Below, piece after piece: positions 8,283-17,400 of a stretch of 18,534 nt of DNA; position 1 is the stretch's first letter; each line of letters opens with the position of its first letter. The position numbers were made by a program, and so were the translations under genes. The notes below the pieces were generated by a model that saw only the letters and a list, made by a program, of their open reading frames with translations, searched no databases and had not been told where the DNA came from. Source of the DNA: Sanchytrium tribonematis. Its lineage: Eukaryota; Sanchytriomycota; Sanchytriomycetes; Sanchytriales; Sanchytriaceae. The stretch lies in contig JADGIG010000111.1 in assembly GCA_018985235.1 (NCBI GenBank), forward strand, positions 1 through 18,534, in the 5' to 3' direction.

Positions 8283-8307
8283 TCTGTTTGCAAATATTCC
8301 CCTTGAA

Positions 8308-8577
8308 ATGAAATTTGATTTGACCCAACTTTCTCAAAATATCTCTAAAATGCCAAATGATGCAAAAATATCATTTGATTCATACGGCAATGCATATATG
8401 GATGATCAGGGTGCTGATAAAGATGAGATTATGCGTAAATTAAGCAAATTGATGGAAGATTGTGAAAATTGTAATGAAATACCCGTGGAAATCGAAGTCA
8501 ATTCCGATCAAATAAGTAAACAAGCAAAAGAATCATATAATGATACTGTTATGGCACAAATTATGGCGAGAAAGTAA
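8308..8577 (+). CDS. Small acidic hypothetical protein
   Basis: Encodes 89 residues from the ATG at 8308, the first ATG after the UBL5 start; a longer open frame to 8095 is antisense to UBL5 and was not used. The product is hydrophilic and acidic, with no signal peptide or membrane segment. A predicted helix (residues about 37-51, [17 protein letters not shown]) holds two nearby cysteines, and a second helix lies at the C-terminus ([19 protein letters not shown]). I do not recognise it. The shared promoter with UBL5 suggests a constitutively expressed nuclear or cytosolic protein, but this is only context. Its stop is in the motif AAGTAAATT rather than AATAAA. Confidence 0.65.
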   Translation: MKFDLTQLSQNISKMPNDAKISFDSYGNAYMDDQGADKDEIMRKLSKLMEDCENCNEIPVEIEVNSDQISKQAKESYNDTVMAQIMARK

Positions 8578-8660
8578 ATTGACTCGATTATTTCAACTAT
8601 TTGGCTGCAAAAAGTAATGAAGAGATTTCTGTACAATAATACAATTTAATTCTTAATCAT

Positions 8661-9891
8661 TTATTGAACATGCGCCATCATAATTGTCAATAATACAATA
8701 ATAGATCCAAATTTCTCAGAATTTGAGGTTGTTTCTAAGTAAGTGAGAATGACGTGTTGCAGACATTTCTTGTGTTTTTGAGACAAACAAAGTGACGGAT
8801 GGTGTTGTGCTAGTATCCATTGGCACATAAGCAGTTAGACTATCATTTGAATACACTTTTGTAGAGATGAACACAGATGGGCTAGTCGAATTCAATGCTT
8901 CAATCTCAGTAGTATTTGTGGCGTATTTAAATTTGTAATACTCAGCAACTGAATCTGGATCTGACAAATTATACAAGTGGTCCTGCTTGCACATGGTCAA
9001 AAGTGTCAAATTGGTGTATCCTAGCATGGGATTTTCTGACAAATCACAATTTGATAAATATTGCGTATTTTGAATTACAATCCCAGTAATCAAATTTGAA
9101 TTTAATACAACTTCTAATGGTTTACCTGTGATGGTATACTCTCCACTAATCAAGTTATCCCACGCTTTGATGACTGAAATACGGAATGTTGAATTTGAAA
9201 ACGCGCTCAATTTGTTTGAATAAATCTCTAAACTGGTCAAATATGGTGTCAAATTGGGTACAATACCACACAATTGATTGTTTCCTAATGCCAATGTCTC
9301 TAAACTTGATGGAAATGGTGGAATTTGACCAGAAAACAGATTATTTTTAAAATTGCCTTCTACTAAGAACGTTGGAAAGACAAGTTCGCCAGATAACAGG
9401 TTATTCATCATATACAATCCTCTTAATTTAGATGGCATAGATGGAAGTGTCCCATTGATTTGGTTATATGAGATATCCACTGCAATTAAAGACTTTCCAA
9501 AATTTGGAAGATTCCCCGTGAATCGATTTCGACTCACTTGCAACATACTAAATGAGATAGATAGATAAGGAAGTGGACCACTCAGCATATTATTTTGAGC
9601 AAATAATGTTTGAAATTTAGATGGCATTTGTGGTAAATTTCCAGTCACAAAATTATCAGAAATATCCAACGTATTCAACATATCCAATAAAAGCAATGCA
9701 GGACCATTTAATGAACCAGTCAAGTTCATGTTAAACCAGTAAATAGCAGTGACACGTAATGTCGGTGAACAAGAAACAAGCGCATTTGAACAACAATCTG
9801 TTTGAATTTGCGTGTAAATCATTGGCTGCGCTATTTCCATTCCCAAATCACTAGCAAGTGTAATCACATTCGGACAGTCTCTGCTAATCAT
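8661..9891 (-). CDS. LRR surface protein 1, GPI-type, with a 19-nt intron
   Basis: The extracellular LRR protein has an N-terminal cap (CC pair, VSC) and about ten 21-residue repeats of the type N-x-L-x-G-x-(L/I)P-x-x-PSxL. An unspliced reading ends at TGA 8716. Removing 8735-8753 (GTCATT...CTTAG, 19 nt) joins codon phase 1 and adds a tail ending in GSIIVLLTIMMAHVQ, a good GPI signal, with stop TAA at 8661-8663 inside AATAAA. The first ATG (9891) lacks a signal peptide, yet the frame is open upstream to about 9935 and encodes SNSLLLLLTFFS, which aligns with the signal peptides of the two LRR paralogues. Where they have ATG, this copy reads AAC-TCG. The start is therefore unresolved (non-ATG start, mutation or sequence error). 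Conserved GGGTAATTTGAGCCAC lies upstream, as in the paralogues. Confidence 0.8.
8735..8753 (-). other. Putative 19-nt GT-AG intron
   Basis: On the minus strand the segment runs GTCATTCTCACTTACTTAG, flanked by C and AA so that splicing creates a Gln codon. It shares its position, phase, flanks (C before, AAAC after) and CTTAG/TTTAG end with the 20-nt candidate at 14514-14533. The 5' splice site GTCATT is non-canonical. Confidence 0.7.
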
Positions 9892-10223
9892 TGAAAAGAA
9901 AGTCAATAAAAGAAGCAGCGAGTTTGAAAAGGTGGCTCAAATTACCCATTCTTTGTAATTTTTAAATTACAATGTATTCACATAATATTCGTGACTATGT
10001 CATGTCGTGTCATGTCACGGGGGTCACGATAGTCCATTTAACCCTAGTTCATTTGCAAACACTTGCAATCGAATTGCAAGCAAACTGCGTGCAGATATTC
10101 CTGCGACGCCCCTTGATTGGTGTCGCCAAGCAGAATTACAAGCAGATTGCATCGACCATATTCTGTGATTCGCCATCTCATTTATTGTAACATTTAAAAA
10201 GAAACAAATGTATTTACCCTAGT
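9892..10223. other. Divergent intergenic region with several inverted repeats
   Basis: This spacer separates LRR1 (-) and the Cip1-like gene (+). It holds TTGTAATTT-TT-AAATTACAA (9953-9972), repeated TGTCATGTC (9999-10007 and 10009-10017) within a CGTGAC...GTCACG context, a perfect 8-bp palindrome with 3-bp spacer, CTTGCAAT-CGA-ATTGCAAG (10062-10080), and GCGACGCC...GGTGTCGC (10103-10110/10119-10126, one mismatch) around an ATTGG. A TATA-like TTTAAAAAG (10193-10201) is about 31 nt before the ATG at 10224. No tRNA is recognisable. Confidence 0.6.
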
Positions 10224-11168
10224 ATGTTGTTTACTACAGTTTTACTAACATTGGTTTCAGCTCAAAAACCTCGTAAATGTGTTCGAGACACAAATAGAAA
10301 CCCATCACAAGGTGGAGAACATGGTCATCCATCTCCACGACAACCAGTGGCCCCGCATCACTCTCAAGAACCTGAGCCAACTGCAGAACCAGAACCAACT
10401 GCAGAACCTGAGCCATCTCATGCGCCATCTCATAGTAAACCACCAGCTGCATCTCCATCACCATCTGACAACTCTACAGGTGCACCAGTGTACTCTGCAG
10501 ATTCCATTTGTTCCGATAAATCATTATTATATTGTGATGATTTCTCAGCCGATATTCAAAGAACTACTGACAAAAAAGTGGTAATTGAAGATGGAAAGAT
10601 GATTATTGCCAAGAACAATACTTGGAAAGGATTCGTATATGGTGAATTCGAACCAGCACCTGTCATTTACGCAAGAGCCATGGTTAAAACCGATATGCTT
10701 CCAACTTCACCAGATTGGGTCCATTTCTCATTAATGGAATTTACAGATGAAAATGAAGAATATTTAGTGCGTCCAATTGGTGGACAAGTGATTCCTGGCA
10801 AGGGAAATGAGCCATTAATGGGAATTGGAAATAACAAGGGAACCACTGGAGATTGGTTAAATTGGCATGAAAATACGAAATTCCCAATGAACAAATATGT
10901 TTGTTATGAATTTGTGATGGATAGTACTGCTACCGGGGATGAGGCTGTGATTCAAGTGTGGTTGGATGGAAAAGAAATTCCTGAATTAAAATTGACGCAA
11001 TCCAATTGGGGAGAGCAAAATAGTGAAAAATCAGGATTATTTACATTGCCTAAATTGAGTAGAGCCAAATTCGGTTACCAATTGTATCAGCATTCGCCTG
11101 TGACTGCTAGAGTCGAATATGATGACGTGGCAGTTGGAACCAAAAGAATTGGATGTCCAAAGAAATAA
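10224..11168 (+). CDS. Secreted Cip1-like beta-jellyroll carbohydrate-active protein
   Basis: Encodes 314 residues: a signal peptide (MLFTTVLLTLVSAQ), a Pro/His/Ser-rich linker with AEPEPT repeats (residues about 30-90) and a C-terminal domain from CDDFSAD to the end. The domain matches the layout of fungal and bacterial Cip1-like proteins (concanavalin-A-like jellyroll, related in fold to glucuronan lyase): C-(D/E)DF near the start, RPIGGQ, GDWLNWHE, a conserved YVCYEFVMD strand, VWLDGKEIP, FGYQLYQ and the closing VEYDDVAVGTKRIGC. Cip1 proteins are secreted with plant or microbial polysaccharide-degrading enzymes; whether this one is a lyase or only binds glycans cannot be told by eye. The start fits the TATA spacing. 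The stop overlaps AATAAA (11164-11169), and only 10 nt separate it from LRR2 (convergent). Confidence 0.85.
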   Translation: MLFTTVLLTLVSAQKPRKCVRDTNRNPSQGGEHGHPSPRQPVAPHHSQEPEPTAEPEPTAEPEPSHAPSHSKPPAASPSPSDNSTGAPVYSADSICSDKSLLYCDDFSADIQRTTDKKVVIEDGKMIIAKNNTWKGFVYGEFEPAPVIYARAMVKTDMLPTSPDWVHFSLMEFTDENEEYLVRPIGGQVIPGKGNEPLMGIGNNKGTTGDWLNWHENTKFPMNKYVCYEFVMDSTATGDEAVIQVWLDGKEIPELKLTQSNWGEQNSEKSGLFTLPKLSRAKFGYQLYQHSPVTARVEYDDVAVGTKRIGCPKK

Positions 11169-11178
11169 ATGCAATTCA

Positions 11179-12723
11179 TTATTTCATGGACATGATTGTG
11201 ATTTCGCCTTCTTTACCGCCTCCAAGTGTCGTAGCTTCAACGTGATTTAATTTCATTTTCACAATTGGATTTTTCATTGTTTTTGTAGCAACAACTAAAA
11301 TAATGCAAATAATGACAAGTGCAATGAATAAAAAGACAATATTCATAATAGAGACTGGACTAGAGGTATTGGCATCTGAGGAGGGACTATCTGTGGATAG
11401 TGGAGTATCTAAAGAAGATTCTTGGAAAATAGGGATTGTTTCAATTTCACTCATTTGTGAGAAATCAAAGGATGATTCTAAAGATTCAAGGACTGCAGAT
11501 GACTCAACATCTGTCAGTACTTCAAAATACGCTACTGATGATGGAATGACATCAAATTCCACAGAATTTGAATTTTCAAAAGTTTGCAACTCAGAAGAAT
11601 CCAAGAGACTCACTGGTTCTAATTTGATGGTGCTGGTCAATTGAACATCGTTTTCTTGAGAATAGAATGTGAAAGTTGATCCAAAAGTGCTCGTTTTGCT
11701 GAAGGCCGCAGATAAAGAGCTAAATTTAGACATAAGAGCCGTTGTTGATTTTGGAGCAAGAAAATAAAGATAGTTTTTGGTGCACTTTGACAAACTTGAT
11801 AACGAAGCAGATCCAAGCATTGGATTGTTGGAAATATCACATGTTGCCAAAGATGAAGTATTTTGAATTGAAATGCCTGTTAACAAATTGTTAAATAAAA
11901 TCACATTTTGAGGATTTCCAGTGATTGTGATTTCTCCGCTCAATAGATTTCCTTGTGCCCTTAAGTCTCGTATATTCATGATCGGATTTTCAAATTTAGA
12001 AAATAAATTCGAATTAAGTTCCAAAGAGTACAGAGATGGAGGCAAAGCAGGAATGACGCCCTCTAGCATATTTTGCCCAATTGAAAGTAATTCTAATGAA
12101 CTTGGGAAAGGTGGAATCAATCCAGTTAGTAAATTGGCGTAATAAAAACCAGCAACCAATTTTGAGGGAAATTGACCAATTGTTCCAATAAGCATGTTTG
12201 ATTGAATGTACAGTCTATCTATTAGATACGGTAAGGCCGGTATTCCGCCAGAGAGTAGATTGTACCCAATGTCCAATGAAGTCAACGAAGGGGGGAAATT
12301 TGTCGGAATATTCCCCGTGAGGTGATTTGAACCCAAATACAGTCCGGTCATTACAAAAGGAATCAATGCGATAGAACCATTTAAAGCGTTGTGATACGCA
12401 GAAAATACGTTTAATCCAATTGAGATAGTTGGCATACTACCCACAATGAAATTATCTGACAAATGTACAAATTTCAAATCTATCAATCTGTTGATGGCGG
12501 TCTCATTTATGGATCCATTCAAATTTAAAGCTGGCCAAGTTATAGTGCCAACATGTTGCTTTGAATTATCACAAGTGACTCCAACAGCACTACAACAATC
12601 CGTTTGAAGTTGCAAATATGTTTGTGGTTGCACTTTGTCCATTCCCAATCCTTTTGCAAGATTAATCACATCCATACACTGAGTACTCACACTTTTAAAC
12701 AATGACAGCAAGAGCAGTAACAT
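11179..12723 (-). CDS. LRR receptor-like membrane protein 2
   Basis: Encodes 514 residues. A signal peptide (MLLLLLSLFKSVSTQ) leads into an LRR cap with CC and VTC cysteines, then about ten 21-residue repeats (N-x-L-x-G-x-IP-x-x-PxSL) to a closing Cys near residue 300. A Ser/Thr/Glu-rich stalk contains SSFDFSQMSEIETIPIFQ. A single membrane helix (about 462-479, IVFLFIALVIICIILVVA) precedes a 35-residue basic cytoplasmic tail (KNPIVKMKLNH...EGEITIMSMK) with no kinase or TIR domain. It is a tandem duplicate of the next gene: signal peptide, stalk end, helix and tail are almost identical, but the repeats differ. A surface sensor or adhesin role is inferred. Confidence 0.9.
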   Translation of the reverse strand: MLLLLLSLFKSVSTQCMDVINLAKGLGMDKVQPQTYLQLQTDCCSAVGVTCDNSKQHVGTITWPALNLNGSINETAINRLIDLKFVHLSDNFIVGSMPTISIGLNVFSAYHNALNGSIALIPFVMTGLYLGSNHLTGNIPTNFPPSLTSLDIGYNLLSGGIPALPYLIDRLYIQSNMLIGTIGQFPSKLVAGFYYANLLTGLIPPFPSSLELLSIGQNMLEGVIPALPPSLYSLELNSNLFSKFENPIMNIRDLRAQGNLLSGEITITGNPQNVILFNNLLTGISIQNTSSLATCDISNNPMLGSASLSSLSKCTKNYLYFLAPKSTTALMSKFSSLSAAFSKTSTFGSTFTFYSQENDVQLTSTIKLEPVSLLDSSELQTFENSNSVEFDVIPSSVAYFEVLTDVESSAVLESLESSFDFSQMSEIETIPIFQESSLDTPLSTDSPSSDANTSSPVSIMNIVFLFIALVIICIILVVATKTMKNPIVKMKLNHVEATTLGGGKEGEITIMSMK

Positions 12724-12794
12724 AAAAAAGTGGCTTCAAAATTACCCAACTCAATATTTCTAATAAAATTGAAAGAGACGTGACTCAAATTTGT
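12724..12794 (-). promoter_or_regulatory. LRR2 promoter, duplicated before LRR3
   Basis: On the minus strand the sequence CGTCTCTT(T/G)CAATTTT, then ATATTGAGTTGGGTAATTTTG and AAGCCACTTTTTT leads into the ATG. The same string occurs before LRR3 (14349-14404), and a diverged form GGGTAATTTGAGCCACC before LRR1. No clear TATAAA is present, so this conserved block may replace it. Confidence 0.5.
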
Positions 12795-14348
12795 TTATTT
12801 CATGGACATGATTGTGATTTCACCTTCTTTACCGCCTCCAAGTGTCGTTGCTTGCACGTGATTCAATTTCATCTTCACAATTGGATTTTTCATTGTTTTC
12901 GCAGCAACAACTAAAATGATGCAAATAATGACAAGTGCGATGAATAAAAAGACAATATTCATAATAGAGACTGGACTAGAGGTATTGGCATCTGGTGTGG
13001 GTGCTTTTGTAGTCAATGGAGCATCTGAAGAAGATTCTTGGAAAATTGGAATTGTTTCAATTTCACTCATTTGTGAGAAATCAAAGGATGATTCTGACGA
13101 TTCAAGGATTGTGTTCAGTTCTGAATATACAGTAGAAAGTGAATCTGATTCAAATATAGTTGTGAATTCAATAATATCAGAAATTGTCATTTCTGCATTT
13201 TCATAACTTTCAAACTGCTGCATTTTCATCGAGCTTTGAAGCAATTCTGAATCACTTGAAACAGATGTGACCATGATCAATGCGCTGTGAACTGATTCCG
13301 TCGATTGGAGAGCTACAGAATCAAATTTTGTTGAGGTTTTCGACGAACTCTGATTTAATATCGATGGTTCTGTGGTCGTTAAAGGCAAAGTGTACAAATT
13401 GTTTTGCACACACATTTTCAAAACCTTTAGTGATGGGTATCCAAGCATCGGATTGTTGGAAATATCGCATTGGGTCAACATTGATGTATCCTCAATTACA
13501 AACCCTGTCAATAAATTGTCATTTATGATAACAGTGTTGGGTTTACCACTTATATGAATGACTCCACTTATCTTGTTATTGTCAGCCACTAGTGTTGTTA
13601 AGGAAAAGGTGGTGTTTTCAAAACCGGTAAATAGATTTTGATTAATTAGAAATGAGTTGAGTGTTGGAGGCAATGTAGGAATCACACCCTCTAATTGATT
13701 AGCGGATAGACACAATATACTCACGCTATTTGGTATTGCTGGAATGGATCCAGAGAACAAATTGCTGTAATAAAATCCATCAATCAATTTCTGAGGAAAT
13801 AATTCAATTATACCAGAAAGGAAGTTGTTTTGTACACCTAGATATTGCATAAGATTCGGCATTGGTGGAACTGGACCTATAAATTTATTACTTCCTATAA
13901 AAAAGTAAAATAATGAATTTGGCAAATTTGTCGGAATGTACCCCGAGAGGCTATTTGTGTCCACATTGAGCGTGGTCATTGTTGATGGGAGAGACGGAAG
14001 CGTGCCATTTAGCTTGTTTTTTTCTGCAATCAGACTTAAAAGATTACTTGGCAGCTGTGGAATATTTCCTTCAATAAAATTGGTTGACAAAACAATACTT
14101 GTTAAATCTGTCAATTGATTGATAGCTGTCCCATTCAAATTACCATTCAATCTTAGACTATTCCAATCAATTGCTAGTATCTTCGAACCAGAACATGACA
14201 CAAGAGCGAAATTGAAACAACAATTCGATTGAAGTTGCAAATATGTTTGTGGTTGCACTTTATCCATTCCCAATCCCTTTGCGAGATTAATCACATCCAT
14301 ACACTGAGTATTCACACTTTTAAACAATGACAGCAAGAGCAGCAACAT
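12795..14348 (-). CDS. LRR receptor-like membrane protein 3
   Basis: Encodes 517 residues with the same plan as its tandem neighbour: signal peptide (MLLLLLSLFKSVNTQ), Cys cap (CC, VSC), about ten 21-residue LRRs, a Cys at the end of the repeats, a long Ser/Thr/Glu stalk, one membrane helix (about 465-482) and a 35-residue tail differing from LRR2 at only about two positions. The end of the LRR domain (NPMLGY, L-x-x-C, NNLY) is closer to LRR1 than to LRR2. The two membrane-type genes are separated by 71 nt that carry the duplicated promoter (CGTCTCTT, ATATTGAGTTGGGTAATTTTG). The stop overlaps AATAAA (12794-12799). Confidence 0.9.
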   Translation of the reverse strand: MLLLLLSLFKSVNTQCMDVINLAKGLGMDKVQPQTYLQLQSNCCFNFALVSCSGSKILAIDWNSLRLNGNLNGTAINQLTDLTSIVLSTNFIEGNIPQLPSNLLSLIAEKNKLNGTLPSLPSTMTTLNVDTNSLSGYIPTNLPNSLFYFFIGSNKFIGPVPPMPNLMQYLGVQNNFLSGIIELFPQKLIDGFYYSNLFSGSIPAIPNSVSILCLSANQLEGVIPTLPPTLNSFLINQNLFTGFENTTFSLTTLVADNNKISGVIHISGKPNTVIINDNLLTGFVIEDTSMLTQCDISNNPMLGYPSLKVLKMCVQNNLYTLPLTTTEPSILNQSSSKTSTKFDSVALQSTESVHSALIMVTSVSSDSELLQSSMKMQQFESYENAEMTISDIIEFTTIFESDSLSTVYSELNTILESSESSFDFSQMSEIETIPIFQESSSDAPLTTKAPTPDANTSSPVSIMNIVFLFIALVIICIILVVAAKTMKNPIVKMKLNHVQATTLGGGKEGEITIMSMK

Positions 14349-14439
14349 AAAAAAGTGGCTTCAAAATTACCCAACTCAATATTCTATCAAAATTGCAAGA
14401 GACGCGTCAAATATCCAGAATATCTAATTTCTACATCAT

Positions 14440-17400
14440 TTATTGAATATGCATCAAGACAATCATCAATAATCCAACCATCATTTGACTTGCAGAAGAT
14501 GGAGATCCAGTTTCTAAATAAATTATAAATTACGTGCAGCTGGTTCAATGCTTGAAGTACTTGCAGTCTGTCCATTACCATTATTTGCAACAGTAGAAGA
14601 AGCAGGTGTATCTACCAATTGGTTGCTACCAGAAGTCAATTTAATAATTGGGAAATAAGTGCCAGTTTGCGTAAAATCTCCACAAATTTGAAGTCCATTA
14701 AATGTCATTTTAATGTTTAATGGTGCACTCAATTGATTGTTGTTCAATTTTACAGCATCGTACACTGTATATTTACCATCTTGTGGAATGGTTGGAGAAA
14801 CATCCAAACATCCAGTAAATGCTGAAACGGGTTTATCAAATGAAAAACTCTTTCCATCTCCAATCAATTGACCTACTGTTTGTCCATTGCTTTTAATAAC
14901 TGCATAACTGCTGCTTGTTAATCGCTTGCTCAATCTGAATTTATTTGAAGGAGATTGTTGTGAAAATGAACCAGAACTGACTAATCCGATATCTACACCG
15001 ACAGAAGAGTCTTGTGAGCTTGGTAATTGCACATCACATCCATTGGTTTGACCAGGATCTGCTCTACAACTCTTTTGAGGAATTACAGTCGCATCAAAGC
15101 AATTTGCAGTAGATCCAGAGTTGGCACAGCTACAAGCAACTTGTTTAATAGCACCTAATGGGACTAAAAAGGATTGTTTGTACGTATTGATCAATTCTTT
15201 ACCAATAATAGCCCCAACAGAGTTTTGGATTGTTTGCTGTAATCTGTCTCTTGAAACTACTTTTAACCATTGATTATCAGATTTTAATTGAGTTGGTTCA
15301 TATTTACCGGGTTTCATTTGTCCTTTCTTCCAAACTCCGCCATACCAACTGTAAAATGATTTCATTTCTCCGTGACACTTTTGACATTCTTCAACTCCTT
15401 TTTTAGAGAAGCCATATCTATTTCTTTCATAACAGCCACTACCATGTGCAGCACATTCTTGTGCATTCTTTGCACGCTGTTTCCATTTACCAGTACATTG
15501 AGATTTAGTAGATTGTTGGTCAATGCAGCCCAATTGACTCCATCCTTGATTTTGAGGACAATATTGGTTGGTACCATTATTCATGTATTGAAATGGCATT
15601 AAACAAACACCATTGGTCTCTTCTGTGCAAGAATTGCCATTCCATTGACATTGAGGCGTAAATTCATAATCAGAACATTCTCCAGTGGATTCACAACTAT
15701 CTTGGTTCTCACAGTTGGTCCATTGATTCCAATAACATTTCAAAGTCGTGTAAATTCCATTTGCATTACATTTATCTTCAGACAATGTATCACACGTAAT
15801 CATCTTTCCTTGCTGTCTAGCGCAAACATCTTCAGAGACACTCAATACGCATTGATTTGAGTTGTATAAATTACCATTTTGTGAGTCACATACTGTAGAA
15901 TTAGCACTAATCAAACATGCAGATTGTTGATTATAATTTGCAGAAGATTGACATTTCTTACAGCCTCTATTACAATATCCGGATGCTTCACATTCTGTTT
16001 TATTGGTGGTTTGTACATTCCAGTTATCACAATATCCATTTTTGCAATCTGCTTCATTATCCAAATAACCAGGGGTAAATTGTTTTTGAACATAATAATT
16101 GAAGCCATCTCGCTGTGCTCTCTTGATAATATTGCTTGTATATTTACTATAATCCATAATATCACCGTAGTATACCATACATAATCCTTTTTCACCAGCA
16201 AATGTATTAAAGTAAAAATATGGCAAACTTGCATCATTTTGTTGGTATCGCGTCTGCATTCTTGTGTCACAAGCAGTTTGATTGTCACTGGTGTATGCAA
16301 ATGTACCATAATATCCCTTGCCACCTAGATTACCAAGACATTGTAATTCTGTTTTAGCATCTGGAAAATCACAAGATGTCCATGTGGAATACGTGTAATT
16401 GTAAACAGTAACAGATCCACCGGATAGTGTACATCCTTCTACATCATCACCAACATAGATTTGACAGCTAGATGGTCTGCTAATTGGATAACACCATCCA
16501 TTATCGCCTCCTTCACATCTGCTGCAAATATTTGGTTGTTTCTTGGCAATGGTATTACATTGTTGTTGAGTCGTATCTTGCCATGGCTGTGCATTACATT
16601 GTTTGTGCGCAAGACATTTCTCTTGATTGGCAGGTTGACATGTCTCCTTGTAATATCCTGATGAATCGGGTTGCCAGGAACATTGTTTATTACCACCAGA
16701 TTGCCATGCCGTGTTACCTACACAGTCATATTCACTTAATTGATCATTAATTGATGTTTTAATCAATTGTAAATCTTTGTCAGTGACATTATTGCTAAAT
16801 GGCAAACTTAAATCGGATTTGATCTGATAAAACAAGTTAGATGGCATATTATCCAAATAACAACTCAATAACAATCCAGTATCTTGACCCCAAGGGACCA
16901 TACACATCTTTTGATCTGTGCAATATCCAGATAAACAATCTGCATTTGTTTTACATTGCGTATTGTAAACTTTGTCTTGACAGGTATTGAAGAAATCAGT
17001 GTATTTTGTATATTCTGATTGAATATTGTTGGATTGAGACTGAGATTGTAATTTTCTCATGGATTCCAAGACGGAGTAAATTAAACCTTGTACCTTGTCT
17101 TTGTCGGAACAAGAAGCCATATTTTGGTCGTTGAATTGTTTAACAGCCATATAACTTACAAATTGGCTTCTTGGAGCACAACATAATGGCAATTGCTGGT
17201 TACAACATGGATCTTTTTGGAATTCAGGGTCGTCATAAGACAATTGACAATAAGCACCTACAGTAATCTGCATTTTATCTTGTTCAGGGATAAAGAGAGA
17301 TTGTGCTTTCTTCATACATGCATTGTAAGCAATGTTAGATTGCAAACCATTGAAAATAGAAGGGATTTGATTAAAATCTTGCATATTCAAATCTTTCTTG

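Noticed and set aside
8095-8307. Longer N-terminal extension of the small gene at 8308
   Set aside because: The extension is antisense to the highly conserved UBL5 coding region and has no similarity of its own.
9938-9949. LRR1 starting at ATG 9949 with a 10-nt intron GTAATTTGAG
   Set aside because: Ten bases are too few for any known spliceosomal intron, and the same GGGTAATTT string is conserved as promoter sequence before the paralogues, where no ATG precedes it.
10062-10190. tRNA or other known RNA gene in the palindrome-rich spacer
   Set aside because: Stems exist but no T-loop, anticodon arm or family-specific boxes could be identified.
14387-14590. A 67-codon minus-strand frame overlapping the end of the giant gene
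   Set aside because: It lies in the wrong frame; the same bases encode the GPI-type tail in the spliced reading.
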